Assembly: GCF_900129115.1 (NCBI RefSeq)
Contig: NZ_FQUR01000009.1
Coordinates: 62,001 to 126,000 of the forward strand
Direction of reading: 5' to 3'
DNA from: Thermoanaerobacter uzonensis DSM 18761
Lineage (GTDB): Bacteria; Bacillota; Thermoanaerobacteria; Thermoanaerobacterales; Thermoanaerobacteraceae
Length of the DNA: 64,000 nt
Shown here: piece after piece, positions 1 to 9,832 of the stretch
Numbering within the stretch: position 1 is the stretch's first letter
Layout: the number at the start of each line of letters is the position of its first letter
The notes under the pieces: model-generated
Told to the model about the DNA's origin: nothing
The model's database searches: none
The model's input: the letters and a program-made list of their open reading frames with translations, nothing else
Program-made: the position numbers and the translations under genes

Positions 1-2116
1 TAGCTTCTGGGGTATTTGCAAAAACTTCTCTTATATAATCGAAAACTCCTGTATAGGTAGCAGGATTTGAGCGAGGAGTCCTGCCTATAGGAGACTGGTC
101 GATATTTATTACTTTATCTATATTATCAATACCCTCTATTGCATCGTGCATACCTGGTTTATCTTTGGACTTATAAATCTTCTGTGCCAATGCTTTGTAC
201 AGTATCTCATTTATAAGGGTGCTTTTGCCTGAGCCAGAAACCCCTGTAACGCATATAAAAACTCCGAGAGGGAAAACTACATCTATATTTTTTAAATTGT
301 TTTCCTTCGCCCCTTTCACTATTAAAGCTTTTCCATTAGGTTTTCTCCTCTGTTTTGGCACTTCTATCTTTATTTTACCACTTAAATATTGGCCTGTAAT
401 TGATTTTTCACATTTTAACACATCTTCTATCGTACCCGCAACTACAATTTCTCCTCCATGCTCACCTGCACCTGGTCCTACATCCACAATGTAGTCTGCC
501 GCATATATTGTATCCTCGTCGTGCTCTACTACTATAAGAGTATTGCCTTGGTCTCTTAATTTTTTCAAGGAATTTATAAGTCTTTCATTATCTCTTTGAT
601 GAAGTCCAATGCTGGGTTCGTCCAAGATATATGTGACTCCTACAAGTCCAGACCCTATCTGACTTGCCAATCTTATCCTTTGTGCTTCTCCACCTGATAA
701 AGTAGCTGCGGGCCTTGACAGAGTTAAATAATCAAGGCCTACATCTACAAGAAAACTAAGCCTTGCTTTTATTTCTTTTAAAATTGGTTTTGCAATAATC
801 TCATGTCTTTCTGTTAATTTGAGTTGGTCAATAAATTTTATAAGCTCGCCAACAGAAAGGTCTGTCATTTCTTTTATGGAAAGTCCACCAACAGTCACAG
901 CTAACGCTTCTGGCTTTAATCTTGCTCCATGGCATGCAGGACAAGTAACCGGTCTCATATACTTTTCTATCTCTTCTTTTATAAAATCTGAAGAAGTATT
1001 GTTGTACCTTCTTTCAAGATTGTTTACTATCCCTTCAAATCCATAGGACTTTCCCTTTGTATCTTTGCCATAAAGCAGTACATTTTTTAAATCTTCACTA
1101 AACTTTTCATAAGGAGTATTCTCCGTATATCCAAAATGTTCAATCAATCTTAAAATGTTGTAATAAGCATAACTATCCTGTGAAGCAACAATACCCGGCA
1201 ACAACCCATTTGCTAATGATTTTTTAGGGTCTTGTATTAAAAGCTCTGGATCTACCTTCATAAATTCCCCCAATCCAGTGCAAACAGGGCAAGCCCCATA
1301 AGGGCTATTGAAGGAAAACATTCTCGGAGAGAGCTCCTCAATACTTATGTTGCACTCTGTACAAGCGTATTTTTCAGAGAGTGTAAAGCTTTCTCCGTCT
1401 ATTACATCAATAGTAACTATCCCATCTGCTAATTTTAAAGCTGTTTCTATAGAATCCGTCAGCCTCATGTCAATTCCCGGTTTTATAATAATCCTATCCA
1501 CTACGACTTCAATAGTATGCTTTTTATTTTTATCAAGCTTAATCTCCTCATTTATATCGTACATTACTCCATCAATTTTCACTCTGACATATCCACTCTT
1601 TTTTATATCATTTAAAAGCTTAGCATATTCCCCTTTTCTTCCTCTAATAACAGGAGCCAGTACCTGTATCCTTGTACCTTCTGGCAATTCTTTGACCCTG
1701 TCCACCATCTGATCTATAGTTTGCATGCTAATCTCTCTCCCGCAAACAGGACAATGAGGGCTCCCAGCCCTTGCATATAAAAGTCTTAGATAGTCGTAAA
1801 TCTCAGTTATCGTACCTACAGTAGAACGAGGGTTTTTATTTGTGGTCTTTTGGTCTATAGATATTGCCGGTGAAAGGCCTTCTATATAATCAACGTCTGG
1901 TTTGTCCATTTGTCCTAAAAATTGCCTTGCATAAGCTGACAAGGACTCCACATATCTTCTCTGACCTTCGGCATAAAGGGTATCAAAGGCAAGAGAAGAT
2001 TTGCCAGAGCCTGATAAACCCGTTATTACAGTTAACTTATCTCGTGGAATCTCCAAATCTATATTTTTTAAATTGTGAACTCTTGCCCCTTTAATTACAA
2101 TTTTGTCCTTCCCCAT
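1..2116 (-). CDS. uvrA: UvrABC excinuclease subunit A, 3' end cut by the window edge
   Basis: UvrA is the DNA-damage-recognising ABC ATPase of nucleotide excision repair; it loads UvrB. About 705 of the usual ~940 codons are visible. Seen: first Walker [10 protein letters not shown] at residues 33-41, a CPVC/CTEC zinc-finger region, an ABC signature [11 protein letters not shown] near residue 485, and a second Walker [10 protein letters not shown] near residue 635. The C-terminal ATPase signature and second zinc finger lie outside the window. The ATG is at 2116; its Shine-Dalgarno GAGGTGA (2121-2127) overlaps the uvrB stop codon, so the two are translationally coupled in a uvrB-uvrA operon. 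Confidence 0.97.
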   Translation of the reverse strand, partial: MGKDKIVIKGARVHNLKNIDLEIPRDKLTVITGLSGSGKSSLAFDTLYAEGQRRYVESLSAYARQFLGQMDKPDVDYIEGLSPAISIDQKTTNKNPRSTVGTITEIYDYLRLLYARAGSPHCPVCGREISMQTIDQMVDRVKELPEGTRIQVLAPVIRGRKGEYAKLLNDIKKSGYVRVKIDGVMYDINEEIKLDKNKKHTIEVVVDRIIIKPGIDMRLTDSIETALKLADGIVTIDVIDGESFTLSEKYACTECNISIEELSPRMFSFNSPYGACPVCTGLGEFMKVDPELLIQDPKKSLANGLLPGIVASQDSYAYYNILRLIEHFGYTENTPYEKFSEDLKNVLLYGKDTKGKSYGFEGIVNNLERRYNNTSSDFIKEEIEKYMRPVTCPACHGARLKPEALAVTVGGLSIKEMTDLSVGELIKFIDQLKLTERHEIIAKPILKEIKARLSFLVDVGLDYLTLSRPAATLSGGEAQRIRLASQIGSGLVGVTYILDEPSIGLHQRDNERLINSLKKLRDQGNTLIVVEHDEDTIYAADYIVDVGPGAGEHGGEIVVAGTIEDVLKCEKSITGQYLSGKIKIEVPKQRRKPNGKALIVKGAKENNLKNIDVVFPLGVFICVTGVSGSGKSTLINEILYKALAQKIYKSKDKPGMHDAIEGIDNIDKVINIDQSPIGRTPRSNPATYTGVFDYIREVFANTPEA

Positions 2117-2125
2117 GATTTCACC

Positions 2126-4111
2126 TCAAACTACTTCCTCCAACTGTTTCTTCAATTCAAAAATCACATCTCTCAATTTTGCAGCCTTTTCAAACTGCAG
2201 TTCAATTGCAGCTTCTTTCATTTCTTTTTCAAGTTGCTCTATAGTTGACTTAATAATTTCAGGGTCATAAGTTTTAACTTTCTTTCTTGTATACTTCTGT
2301 TCTTCTTCAGCAACGTGAGTAGCTTCAATTACATCTCTTACTCCCTTAATTACTGTCTTTGGAGTTATACCATGTTCTTTGTTATATTCCATTTGTATCT
2401 TTCTTCTTCTGTTCGTCTCATCAATTGCTCTCTTCATAGAATTTGTTACAGCGTCTGCATACATTATTACTCGTCCTTCCGCATTTCTTGCAGCACGTCC
2501 TATAGTCTGTATTAAAGAAGTCTCTGAACGCAAAAATCCCTCTTTGTCTGCGTCTAATATTGCCACCAAAGCAACTTCAGGTATGTCTAATCCCTCTCTC
2601 AAAAGGTTTATGCCTATTAAAACATCGAATTTACCCAGCCTTAAATCTCTTATTATTTCAACCCTTTCAATCGTCTCAATATCAGAATGTAAATATTTTA
2701 CTTTTATTCCTATATCCTTGAGATAATCCGTTAAATCTTCTGCCATCTTTTTTGTAAGGGTCGTAACAAGCACTCTAAAGCCTTTATCAACTGTTTTTCT
2801 AATTTCCCCTATCAAATCATCTACTTGTCCCTTAACAGGCTTTACTATCACTTCCGGATCCACAAGACCTGTCGGTCGTATTAACTGCTCAACAACCTGC
2901 TCTGAATGTTCAATTTCATAAGGCCCTGGTGTTGCAGAAACAAAGATAACTTGATTTATCCTCTCTTCAAACTCTTCAAAAGTAAGGGGACGATTGTCAA
3001 AAGCAGAAGGAAGCCTAAATCCGTATTCTACTAATGCTTCTTTCCTTGACCTGTCTCCATTGTACATGCCTCTGATCTGAGGAATTGTCACATGGGACTC
3101 ATCTATAAAAATGAGAAAATCTTCAGGAAAATAATCTAAAAGGGTATAAGGAGGGCTTCCTGGAGGTCTTCCCGAAATATGCCTTGAATAATTTTCTATT
3201 CCTTGACAGTATCCCATCTCTTGTAGCATCTCTAAGTCATAATTTGTTCGCTGTCTTAACCTTTCAGCTTCTACTATTTTACCAGCATCTTTAAGTTCTT
3301 TATACCTTTGCTCCAGTTCTTCTCGAATGCTTTTTATCGCTCTTTCCAATTTGTCTTTTGAAGTAGCATAGTGAGAAGCCGGAAATATAGCCACGTGTTT
3401 TCTTAATCCCAATACTTCACCTGTTAACACATCAATTTCTGCTATTCTGTCAATTTCATCTCCAAAAAGCTCAACCCTTATCGCCTTATTGGAAAAAGAA
3501 GCAGGAAAAATTTCTATTACATCTCCTCTTACCCTGAATTTGCCTCTTGTAAAATTCACATCATTTCTTTCATATTGTATACCTACAAGCTTTTTAATTA
3601 TTTCGTCCCTATCTTTTATCATTCCCGGCCTTAGAGAAAGCATAAGATTTTCGTAATCTACAGGGTCACCTAAGCCATATATACAAGAAACACTGGCGAC
3701 AATTATAACGTCTCTTCGCTCAAAAAGAGCTGCCGTAGCAGAGTGCCTCAATTTATCTATTTCTTCATTTATAGAAGCGTCTTTTTCAATATAAGTATCA
3801 GTTTGGGGTATATAAGCCTCCGGTTGGTAGTAGTCATAATAACTTACAAAATACTCCACTGCATTGTCTGGAAAAAACTCTTTAAATTCACTGTATAATT
3901 GCGCAGCCAAAGTCTTATTATGAGCAATGACAAGAGTAGGGCGATTTAACTTTTGTATTATATTAGCCATAGTAAAGGTTTTTCCAGAACCCGTCACACC
4001 CAATAAGGTTTGAAATCTATATCCTTTTTTTACCCCTTCAACTAATTTATCTATAGCTTGAGGTTGGTCTCCTGTTGGTTTAAAATTAGATACCAACTTA
4101 AACCCACTCAT
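2126..4111 (-). CDS. uvrB: UvrABC excinuclease subunit B
   Basis: UvrB is the helicase-fold damage-verification subunit of excision repair. Full length, 661 aa, normal for the family. Walker A GVTGSGKT near residue 39; the damage-probing beta-hairpin with [10 protein letters not shown] near residue 92; a DESH box near residue 338; helicase motif VI with QTIGRAARN; and a C-terminal UVR coiled coil (about 622-656) that contacts UvrA and UvrC. It is first in its operon, behind an extended -10 promoter, and overlaps the uvrA ribosome site. Confidence 0.98.
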   Translation of the reverse strand: MSGFKLVSNFKPTGDQPQAIDKLVEGVKKGYRFQTLLGVTGSGKTFTMANIIQKLNRPTLVIAHNKTLAAQLYSEFKEFFPDNAVEYFVSYYDYYQPEAYIPQTDTYIEKDASINEEIDKLRHSATAALFERRDVIIVASVSCIYGLGDPVDYENLMLSLRPGMIKDRDEIIKKLVGIQYERNDVNFTRGKFRVRGDVIEIFPASFSNKAIRVELFGDEIDRIAEIDVLTGEVLGLRKHVAIFPASHYATSKDKLERAIKSIREELEQRYKELKDAGKIVEAERLRQRTNYDLEMLQEMGYCQGIENYSRHISGRPPGSPPYTLLDYFPEDFLIFIDESHVTIPQIRGMYNGDRSRKEALVEYGFRLPSAFDNRPLTFEEFEERINQVIFVSATPGPYEIEHSEQVVEQLIRPTGLVDPEVIVKPVKGQVDDLIGEIRKTVDKGFRVLVTTLTKKMAEDLTDYLKDIGIKVKYLHSDIETIERVEIIRDLRLGKFDVLIGINLLREGLDIPEVALVAILDADKEGFLRSETSLIQTIGRAARNAEGRVIMYADAVTNSMKRAIDETNRRRKIQMEYNKEHGITPKTVIKGVRDVIEATHVAEEEQKYTRKKVKTYDPEIIKSTIEQLEKEMKEAAIELQFEKAAKLRDVIFELKKQLEEVV

Positions 4112-4145
4112 TTTTTCTACCCTCTTTGCAATTTATCATCTTATT

Positions 4146-4174
4146 ATTATAGCATACCCTATTTGTCAATACAA
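4146..4174 (-). promoter_or_regulatory. Sigma-A promoter of uvrBA, extended -10 type
   Basis: On the minus strand TTGTAT (4169-4174), a 17-bp spacer, then TGC-TATAAT (-10 at 4146-4151). The TG dinucleotide gives an extended -10. The -35 lies within a few bases of the direct repeat bounding the mobile element at 4193-4481, so insertion separated this promoter from the comB terminator without breaking it. Confidence 0.65.
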
Positions 4175-4192
4175 ACATAACCAAACAGCCGG

Positions 4193-4481
4193 TCGTGTCA
4201 AGATCTTGTAGGTAAAGATGTAGCTACACTTTATAAATGGCTGACATTTTGCACAAAGCGCGCGACTTGTCTGAGCAGTTGCTAAACTTAGCAAGACCGA
4301 AGGATGGAGGCGGGGCCGAAGGCAAGGATGCCGGAGGCTGACCCCTGAGGCAAGGAAGCCGAATGGGTCAGGAACCTCGCCGGAATCCAAGGTCGAGCGT
4401 TAGTTTAGCCTGCGAAGACACTGGAGCAAGCTGTGCAAAATGTCAGCCATATTATTTTTTACCTACTGAAATTTTACACAT
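4193..4481 (+). mobile_element. MITE-like element, copy A (divergent subfamily)
   Basis: A non-coding segment bounded by a 13-bp direct repeat, ACCAAACAGCCGG (4180-4192 and 4482-4494), consistent with a target duplication. The ends form an imperfect inverted repeat: GTAGGTAAA then ATGGCTGACATTTTGCACA, present on the left and again, reverse-complemented, on the right. It carries a GC-rich core RNA (4251-4436) homologous to those at 33.5 and 55.4 kb, although the terminal repeats differ. No transposase is present. It sits at the base of the comB terminator, just upstream of the uvrB promoter. Small ORFs inside it are accidental. Confidence 0.75.
4251..4436 (+). ncRNA. Conserved structured RNA core of the repeat element, copy A
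   Basis: About 186 nt, much more GC-rich than its surroundings. It folds as nested stems: an outer terminal stem, GCTAAAC/GTTTAGC, GACC/GGTC, GGAT/ATCC and GGCGGG/CTCGCC, enclosing two hairpins (GGC-AAGGAT-GCC, and CTGACCC/GGGTCAG capped by GGC-AAGGAA-GCC). The same pairs form with different bases in the other two copies, so the structure is conserved. The RNA strand is set by the shared loop motifs AAGGAT, CGAAT and AAGGTCGAG. Family unknown to me. HEARO/IscB-type omega RNA is one possibility, not established, and no IscB or TnpB ORF is nearby. Confidence 0.6.
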
Positions 4482-4487
4482 ACCAAA

Positions 4488-4511
4488 CAGCCGGCCTTTA
4501 CAGGTCGGCTG
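4488..4511 (-). terminator. Terminator-type hairpin at the comB 3' end
   Basis: A 9-bp stem (CAGCCGGCC / GGTCGGCTG) overlaps the comB stop codon. Its original downstream tail was displaced by the mobile element; part of the hairpin base is duplicated on the far side of the element at 4180-4192. T-rich sequence is better on the plus strand, so efficiency in the comB direction is uncertain. Confidence 0.55.
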
Positions 4512-5223
4512 AATTTTTTATAATTCCATCTTTAAGTTTTGGCACAATATCAAATTTATCAACTGTCAAGCAAAACTCAATATCTTCATCATACCCTAAG
4601 TCTTTTAATCTTTTAAAGTGATAGCCTTCCTTCATTATTTCATACAAGTTGTCCTCATAAGGTTTGTACAAAAAATAACTGGCTTTTGATAAATCATCAC
4701 TTTCAAATTCCATTAAATCTTGCAGCTTGTTATATATCACTCCAGCAGTTATTATGTCGTCAAAAGAAAATTTTCCTTCTGTACCAGCACATACAATTAT
4801 TGTATCTTTATTGCTGGTATATATATACTTAGCAACCGCAGAAGCATTTAAAAGACATCCTAAAATTACATTATCTGCTAAAGAGACTTTTTTTAAAGCT
4901 TTTGTTCCGTTGGTAGTAGTAAAAATTATCGTTTTATTCTCTACTTTTTCACGAGTATACTCTAATGGAGAATTAGATAGGTCAAAACCTTTAATCTTTG
5001 TAGAGTTCCTTTCCCCAGCTAAAAGATAAGTTTTTTTATCTAAACTTTTTACAAGTTCGATCGCTTCTTCTACTTCTGAAACTGGAATAATCTCTTTAGC
5101 TCCGTTGTACAAAGCAGTAGTAATAACACTTGTCGCCCGTAGAGTATCTATTACAACGACATTTTTGTCTTTTAATTCTCTTTCATTAAAAGAATTATAT
5201 GTTTCAAAAGTTTGTAAAAACAC
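4498..5223 (-). CDS. comB: ComB-family 2-phosphosulfolactate phosphatase-like protein
   Basis: A 241-aa ComB-fold protein. ComB hydrolyses 2-phospho-3-sulfolactate in coenzyme M biosynthesis, but many clostridial members occur in organisms without that pathway, so the substrate here is uncertain. Family hallmarks seen: VVVIDTLRATSVITTALYNGA near the N terminus, TTTNGTKAL near residue 103, and a Gly-rich VCAGTEGKFSFDD loop near residue 145. It begins 14 bp after the stop of the PDZ membrane gene and is probably the last gene of that unit. Confidence 0.8.
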   Translation of the reverse strand: MFLQTFETYNSFNERELKDKNVVVIDTLRATSVITTALYNGAKEIIPVSEVEEAIELVKSLDKKTYLLAGERNSTKIKGFDLSNSPLEYTREKVENKTIIFTTTNGTKALKKVSLADNVILGCLLNASAVAKYIYTSNKDTIIVCAGTEGKFSFDDIITAGVIYNKLQDLMEFESDDLSKASYFLYKPYEDNLYEIMKEGYHFKRLKDLGYDEDIEFCLTVDKFDIVPKLKDGIIKNSADL

Positions 5224-5236
5224 ACAATTTGCCTCC

Positions 5237-6481
5237 TTATTTGTTTTTCTTAAAGATGTTTTTAAACATTTCTTTTAGTTTTTTTATAAATATTCCCCCT
5301 TCATTGATTTCATAAATCATAGAAGTTGCCTTTGGCACTATTAAAATCCCTAATCCCAAAATTCCCTGGGGATCCTTATATTCATAGTTAGTATAATTGC
5401 CATTTAAATCTTTTACAGTGATCCACATCACAGAAGGCCGTTCATTGAGTATTCGTATTATATCATCTGGATCATTGATAGGAATATCATTAATTTTTAA
5501 TATTACATCCCCCGGTTTAATTCCCATTTCTCTAGAGGGAGAACCTTTTGCTGTCGCTAAAATCATCACTCCTGTATCTGGCGCTACAAAAAGAGGTGGA
5601 TTTTCCCTTTCTTCTCTTTGCCCTATTAAAATTAAAAGCTCATGAGCCACTGGCGCAAAAATAGCTGCTAAATATTGAAATAATTTAGTATAGATTCCCA
5701 ATATCGCCAATATAATCAAAACTATACTAAAGAAAAATAAACGTATAGAAGAAATTCGCGTTTTCTTTTCTGGAAGTTGTGTTAAAGCTAAGTCTCCGTA
5801 TCCTAAAGCTGCAATACCTGGCATAATTAAAAAAATTGCATTATTTAAATCAATTCCAGCTGGTTTGATAATGGGCCACCAATCTGGCATATTTACACCC
5901 TGTCCTGTTATTGTTATTCCAGTAGCAATAGTTAATGCAGCAAAAGGAATGGGCCAAAACTTTTGCATAGTAAAGCCTCCTGCCACCCGCCCATCCTTAA
6001 GCCTTACAAAGATAGGAGTGGTATTCCTTGGACCGTCTATATATATTAAAAGGCTTTCCATCAAATGAAGAATACCTACAATAGACATAAGTGCAGGAAC
6101 ACTTATACTAGGAAATCCAAAAATCAAGCTGGATAGGGAAACTATTCCTCCTGCATAAGAAAAGCAAATATATCTAGGATTGACAAACATTAGCACTATA
6201 GCCAAAGGCCATACATACTGAAGCCCTACATTTTCTATTGTTATTCCTAAAAATATCATAAAAAAGCTCCCAATTATTGCAGCAATTACACCATAAAAGA
6301 TAGAGTCAAGAACCAATTCTTTCATTGGTTCTTGCTCATGTCCCATAATCTCTCTTTCTATAGCTATTTTATTTCTATACTGCATTACTATTAGAATTAT
6401 CACTATCCAGAAAAAAGGATTAAAAATTGACAAAGCTATTGTCTTTATTGCCATCCAAAAAACTTGAATAAAAGTTATCAT
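5237..6481 (-). CDS. Polytopic membrane protein with C-terminal PDZ domain (MinJ-like)
   Basis: 414 aa. The N-terminal ~280 residues hold about seven or eight hydrophobic helices; a PDZ domain follows at about 295-375 (GVMILATAKGSPSREMGIKPGDVILKI is split around its carboxylate-binding loop). The architecture and position beside ctp, ftsX and ftsE match Bacillus MinJ, which links MinCD to DivIVA at the division site. I infer a division or envelope scaffold role; sequence similarity to MinJ itself is not checked. It starts 9 bp after the ctp stop, so the two are cotranscribed. Confidence 0.75.
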   Translation of the reverse strand: MITFIQVFWMAIKTIALSIFNPFFWIVIILIVMQYRNKIAIEREIMGHEQEPMKELVLDSIFYGVIAAIIGSFFMIFLGITIENVGLQYVWPLAIVLMFVNPRYICFSYAGGIVSLSSLIFGFPSISVPALMSIVGILHLMESLLIYIDGPRNTTPIFVRLKDGRVAGGFTMQKFWPIPFAALTIATGITITGQGVNMPDWWPIIKPAGIDLNNAIFLIMPGIAALGYGDLALTQLPEKKTRISSIRLFFFSIVLIILAILGIYTKLFQYLAAIFAPVAHELLILIGQREERENPPLFVAPDTGVMILATAKGSPSREMGIKPGDVILKINDIPINDPDDIIRILNERPSVMWITVKDLNGNYTNYEYKDPQGILGLGILIVPKATSMIYEINEGGIFIKKLKEMFKNIFKKNK

Positions 6482-6490
6482 TTTAACACC

Positions 6491-7687
6491 TTACTTTATC
6501 TCACTTTTTACAATCTCAAAAGCTTTTATAAGCTGAGTATCTCCTTTTAAGTCAGGAGTATCTTGAAGAGTGTAATTTCCAGGAAGCTCCACTACATAGT
6601 TGGGCTCAATTCCTTTGCCTTGAATATTTGTGCCATTTGGCGTGTAATACCTTGCAATAGTATATTTTAATCCTGTACCATCACCAAAGTCAACAATAGT
6701 TTGTACAAGTCCCTTTCCAAAGGTAGTGGTCCCAACTAAAACTCCTGCTTTTCTATCTTTTATCGCCCCTGCTAAAATTTCTGAGGCACTAGCACTGCCT
6801 TTATTTACAAGAACAGCAAGGGGTAATCCAAGGCCAGGTCCTTTAGAATAATATTCTTTATTGTCCACTCTTCCTTTGGTCGTCACAACAACTCCCTTAG
6901 GCAAAATTAAATTAGAAATATCTATAGTTTCATCTAAAAGTCCACCAGGATTATCCCTTAAATCTAGTATAAGTCCTTTCATGCCCTGAGACTTTAACTT
7001 ATCAAGAGCTGCTTTAAAGTCATTAGCTGTGCTTTGGTCAAACATTGTAATCTTAATATATCCAATTTTATCAGGAAGCATCTCCTCATATACTGTTTCT
7101 AATTTTATTATCTCTCTTGTTATTGTCTTACTAAAAGTTTTTCCTTCTCTCATTATAGTGAGGGTTACATCTGTTCCTTGAGGTCCTCTCATCATAGCTA
7201 CTGCTTCATCTAAATTTTTGCCGCTTACTTTTTTATTGTTCACTTCTATTATTATATCGCCGGATTTTATCCCTGCTCTTTCCCCTGGTGTATTTTTTAT
7301 TGGAGAAACCACCACAATATGGTCTTCTTTATCAACTGCTACAACTATCCCAATTCCCCCATAAGTACCTGTAGTTTGAGTCATAAAATCAGAAAATTCT
7401 TTCTTATTCATATATACAGTATAAGGATCCTCCAAAGAGTTAGCCATTCCTTTCATAGCACCTTCTAAAAGGACTGAAGAATTAACTTTATCAACATACC
7501 TATTTTCAAGGATTTTCTCAATTTCAAAAAGCTTATTATATTCTTTTATCAACTGGTACTCCTCACGAGAAACAAGGACTTTACCATTAGGAAGAGCCAC
7601 TGATACTGCGTTTGCTAACATAAAAGTTATAACATTTGTAACTATTAAAAGTACTGCTAATAAAATATAAAATCTTTTTTTCGCCAT
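6491..7687 (-). CDS. ctpA: Carboxy-terminal processing protease, S41 family
   Basis: 398 aa. An N-terminal membrane anchor (about 5-27), a PDZ domain (about 105-185) and an S41 peptidase core with the catalytic serine in GSASASEIL (about residue 298) and the lysine of TTFGKGLVQ (about 323). These exported serine-lysine proteases trim envelope proteins; CtpB-type members act in sporulation signalling. Its neighbours (ftsEX, an M23 hydrolase, the MinJ-like PDZ protein) repeat the Bacillus ftsEX-ctpB-minJ neighbourhood. The upstream terminator and an AT-rich -10 suggest its own promoter. Confidence 0.93.
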   Translation of the reverse strand: MAKKRFYILLAVLLIVTNVITFMLANAVSVALPNGKVLVSREEYQLIKEYNKLFEIEKILENRYVDKVNSSVLLEGAMKGMANSLEDPYTVYMNKKEFSDFMTQTTGTYGGIGIVVAVDKEDHIVVVSPIKNTPGERAGIKSGDIIIEVNNKKVSGKNLDEAVAMMRGPQGTDVTLTIMREGKTFSKTITREIIKLETVYEEMLPDKIGYIKITMFDQSTANDFKAALDKLKSQGMKGLILDLRDNPGGLLDETIDISNLILPKGVVVTTKGRVDNKEYYSKGPGLGLPLAVLVNKGSASASEILAGAIKDRKAGVLVGTTTFGKGLVQTIVDFGDGTGLKYTIARYYTPNGTNIQGKGIEPNYVVELPGNYTLQDTPDLKGDTQLIKAFEIVKSEIK

Positions 7688-7739
7688 AATTTCCCCACCT
7701 TTTTTAGTCTCTTAAAATTATATGTATATGTTCTTTTTT

Positions 7740-7745
7740 ATTATA
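7740..7745 (-). promoter_or_regulatory. Candidate -10 box of the ctp promoter
   Basis: TATAAT on the minus strand, about 50 bp before the ctp start and just after the terminator of the M23 gene. No good -35 is visible, so the call rests on the -10 and the terminator upstream. Confidence 0.4.
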
Positions 7746-7760
7746 CAACATTCATGAAAT

Positions 7761-7792
7761 AAAAAAAACAGACTGGTTATTTTAACCAGTCT
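7761..7792 (-). terminator. Intrinsic terminator of ftsEX-M23
   Basis: Stem AGACTGGTTA / TAACCAGTCT with a short loop, followed on the minus strand by a run of eight T. It overlaps the end of the M23 peptidase gene. Confidence 0.85.
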
Positions 7793-8916
7793 ATCGGATT
7801 AACTGGAACACCATTTTTACGCACTTCAAAGTGAAGATGTGGGCCTGTTGCCCATCCCGTACTTCCTGCTTTAGCAATAACTTGACCTCTTTTAACAATG
7901 TCACCTTCTTTTACTAATAAAACAGAATTATGACCGTACAAAGTGGATATTCCGTCTCCATGGTCTATAATTACTGCATATCCATATCCACCGTAATAAC
8001 CTGCAAAAATAACTTGTCCATCTCCCGCAGCTACTATATCAGCTCCTGTTTCAGCAGCAATATCAATACCTGTATGCATCCTGTATTGGTGTAATATTGG
8101 ATGATATCTCATTCCAAAAGGTGACGTTATAATGTCACTAGAAGGAACAGGCCATAAAAGTTTTCCACCAGTATATTTAATTTTTGACTTCGCTTGTAAT
8201 TGTTGAATAACTGTTTCTAGTTGTTTTGATTGTTGCAGCAACTCGTCTTCCTGTTGTTCATATAGTTTTTGCTGCCTCTCTAAATCTCTCATTAAACCTT
8301 CCCGCGAGGCCATAGCTACCTGTAATTCCCTTTGTCGAGAAACTATTTGGTTTTTATAATTTTGCACTTCTGTTTGCATTTGTGCTAATTCTTTTTCTTT
8401 TTGTTCAATAACTTCTCTTTGTTGCTTGTAAGATTCAAATAAATTCGCATCAAAATCTACTATACGTTTTACAATATCCAATCGCGTTATAAAATCTCCA
8501 AAATTTTGGGCACCAAGAAGCACATCTAAATATCCCCATTCTCCACTTATGTATATAGCCCTTATGCGCTCCTTCATTGTTTGGAACTGGGTATTTTCCT
8601 TTTGTTTGGCTGCTTCTAATTCTTTGCGAGTCTTGTTCAGTTTTGCAGTAATATCATACAACTGTTTTTGTGCATTTGCTAATTCTTGCTGTGCAGCACT
8701 AAGTTTTTTATCTAAATCTGCTATTTGAATGGCAATATCATTTTTCTGATTAATTATTTCTTCTTTTTTCTTTTTAGTCTCAGTTATAGATTTTTGGATT
8801 TGATTTAATTTGTTTTTAGCATCTTGAAGCTGGTCTGCTTTTGGATAGGACGTAAAGAGCACTGTAAAGAGAAATACAACAGCAAATAGTAGCCATTCCC
8901 GCCTATATCTTCTCAA
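7777..8916 (-). CDS. Exported M23 murein endopeptidase with coiled coil (EnvC/PcsB-like)
   Basis: 379 aa from the chosen start. A signal peptide or anchor, a long coiled coil (about 25-240) and a C-terminal LytM/M23 domain with the zinc-binding H of HTGIDIAAETGAD and the HLHFEV motif. Such proteins are the peptidoglycan hydrolases driven by FtsEX, and ftsEX is directly upstream. Start: an ATG at 8946 overlaps the ftsX stop but has a poor ribosome site. A TTG at 8916 has AAGGGGG about 8 nt upstream and gives a cleaner signal peptide (MRRYRREWLLF), so I prefer TTG. Confidence 0.92.
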   Translation of the reverse strand: MRRYRREWLLFAVVFLFTVLFTSYPKADQLQDAKNKLNQIQKSITETKKKKEEIINQKNDIAIQIADLDKKLSAAQQELANAQKQLYDITAKLNKTRKELEAAKQKENTQFQTMKERIRAIYISGEWGYLDVLLGAQNFGDFITRLDIVKRIVDFDANLFESYKQQREVIEQKEKELAQMQTEVQNYKNQIVSRQRELQVAMASREGLMRDLERQQKLYEQQEDELLQQSKQLETVIQQLQAKSKIKYTGGKLLWPVPSSDIITSPFGMRYHPILHQYRMHTGIDIAAETGADIVAAGDGQVIFAGYYGGYGYAVIIDHGDGISTLYGHNSVLLVKEGDIVKRGQVIAKAGSTGWATGPHLHFEVRKNGVPVNPIDWLK

Positions 8917-8938
8917 TGCCACTTCCCCCTTGTAAATT

Positions 8939-9832
8939 TTACACATTCAAGAACCTTTTAATTGAAAGTCCACTTCCTAAAGCTCCAATTATTGCACCAA
9001 TTATAGAAAAATACACCAAAATGTCCCCTACTATTTTTTCTGGTGGCAATAGTTGAAACACTATTAATTTATTATTAATAATATTAAGCACATATCCATA
9101 AATCAAAACTAATAGTACAACTGATAACAAGGCACCTACCAGTCCCAATACTACACCTTCAATCAAAAAGGGCCATCGTATAAACCAATCAGTCGCTCCA
9201 ATATACTTCATTATGTTGATTTCTCTTCTCCTTGCAAAAACCCCTAATTTTATTGTGTTAGAAATTATGACAATTGAAATTATAAAGAGAATAAATATAA
9301 TGGAAAGCCCCACTATCCTTATTATCTTTATAATTCCAAGAAGCTTATCTACAACATCTTGCCCATAGCTTACTTTGTCAACTCCATTTATTTGCTTTAT
9401 CTCGTTTGAAATATCTTTCATCAAACCAGCATCTTTCACTTTTACTATATAAGATTGAGGAAGAGGATTATCTTTTTCCAAGCCTTCTGCTAAATAGCTT
9501 TTATCTCCTAATTGTTGTTTAAATTTTCGTAAAGCCTCTTCTTTAGATTCAAAAACTACCGAAGTAACGCCGGGCATTTTTTTTATATCATTGCCTATCT
9601 GGGTAACTTGTTGCTCAGAAATATTATCTTTTAAAAACGCTTTAAGTTCTAATTGAGATTCTACCTGATTAGTCAAACTATTAACATTTAAAATAATAAC
9701 AAGAAACAAACCTAAAATGAGCATTGCTGCCATTACAGAAGTTATAGAAGCTACTGTCATAATCCTATTTCTTGCTAAATTACTAAAACCTTCTTTTAAA
9801 AAATATTTTAAATTTCTAAAGAGCATATCCAT
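8939..9832 (-). CDS. ftsX: FtsX, membrane subunit of the FtsEX complex
   Basis: About 297 aa. Four transmembrane helices: one near the N terminus, an extracytoplasmic domain (about 45-165), then three C-terminal helices of the MacB/FtsX permease type. It transmits FtsE ATPase cycles to a periplasmic murein hydrolase, here the M23 protein encoded next. I place the start at 9832 (MDMLFRN), preceded by AAGGGG; the ATG at 9850 would overlap ftsE more and lacks a site. It overlaps the end of ftsE by 17 bp. Confidence 0.93.
   Translation of the reverse strand: MDMLFRNLKYFLKEGFSNLARNRIMTVASITSVMAAMLILGLFLVIILNVNSLTNQVESQLELKAFLKDNISEQQVTQIGNDIKKMPGVTSVVFESKEEALRKFKQQLGDKSYLAEGLEKDNPLPQSYIVKVKDAGLMKDISNEIKQINGVDKVSYGQDVVDKLLGIIKIIRIVGLSIIFILFIISIVIISNTIKLGVFARRREINIMKYIGATDWFIRWPFLIEGVVLGLVGALLSVVLLVLIYGYVLNIINNKLIVFQLLPPEKIVGDILVYFSIIGAIIGALGSGLSIKRFLNV

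Noticed and set aside
4166-4390. A 74-aa minus-strand ORF inside element copy A (similar short ORFs occur in copies B and C)
   Set aside because: It lies within the palindromic RNA core, has no ribosome site, and is not conserved between copies; the sequence is constrained as RNA.
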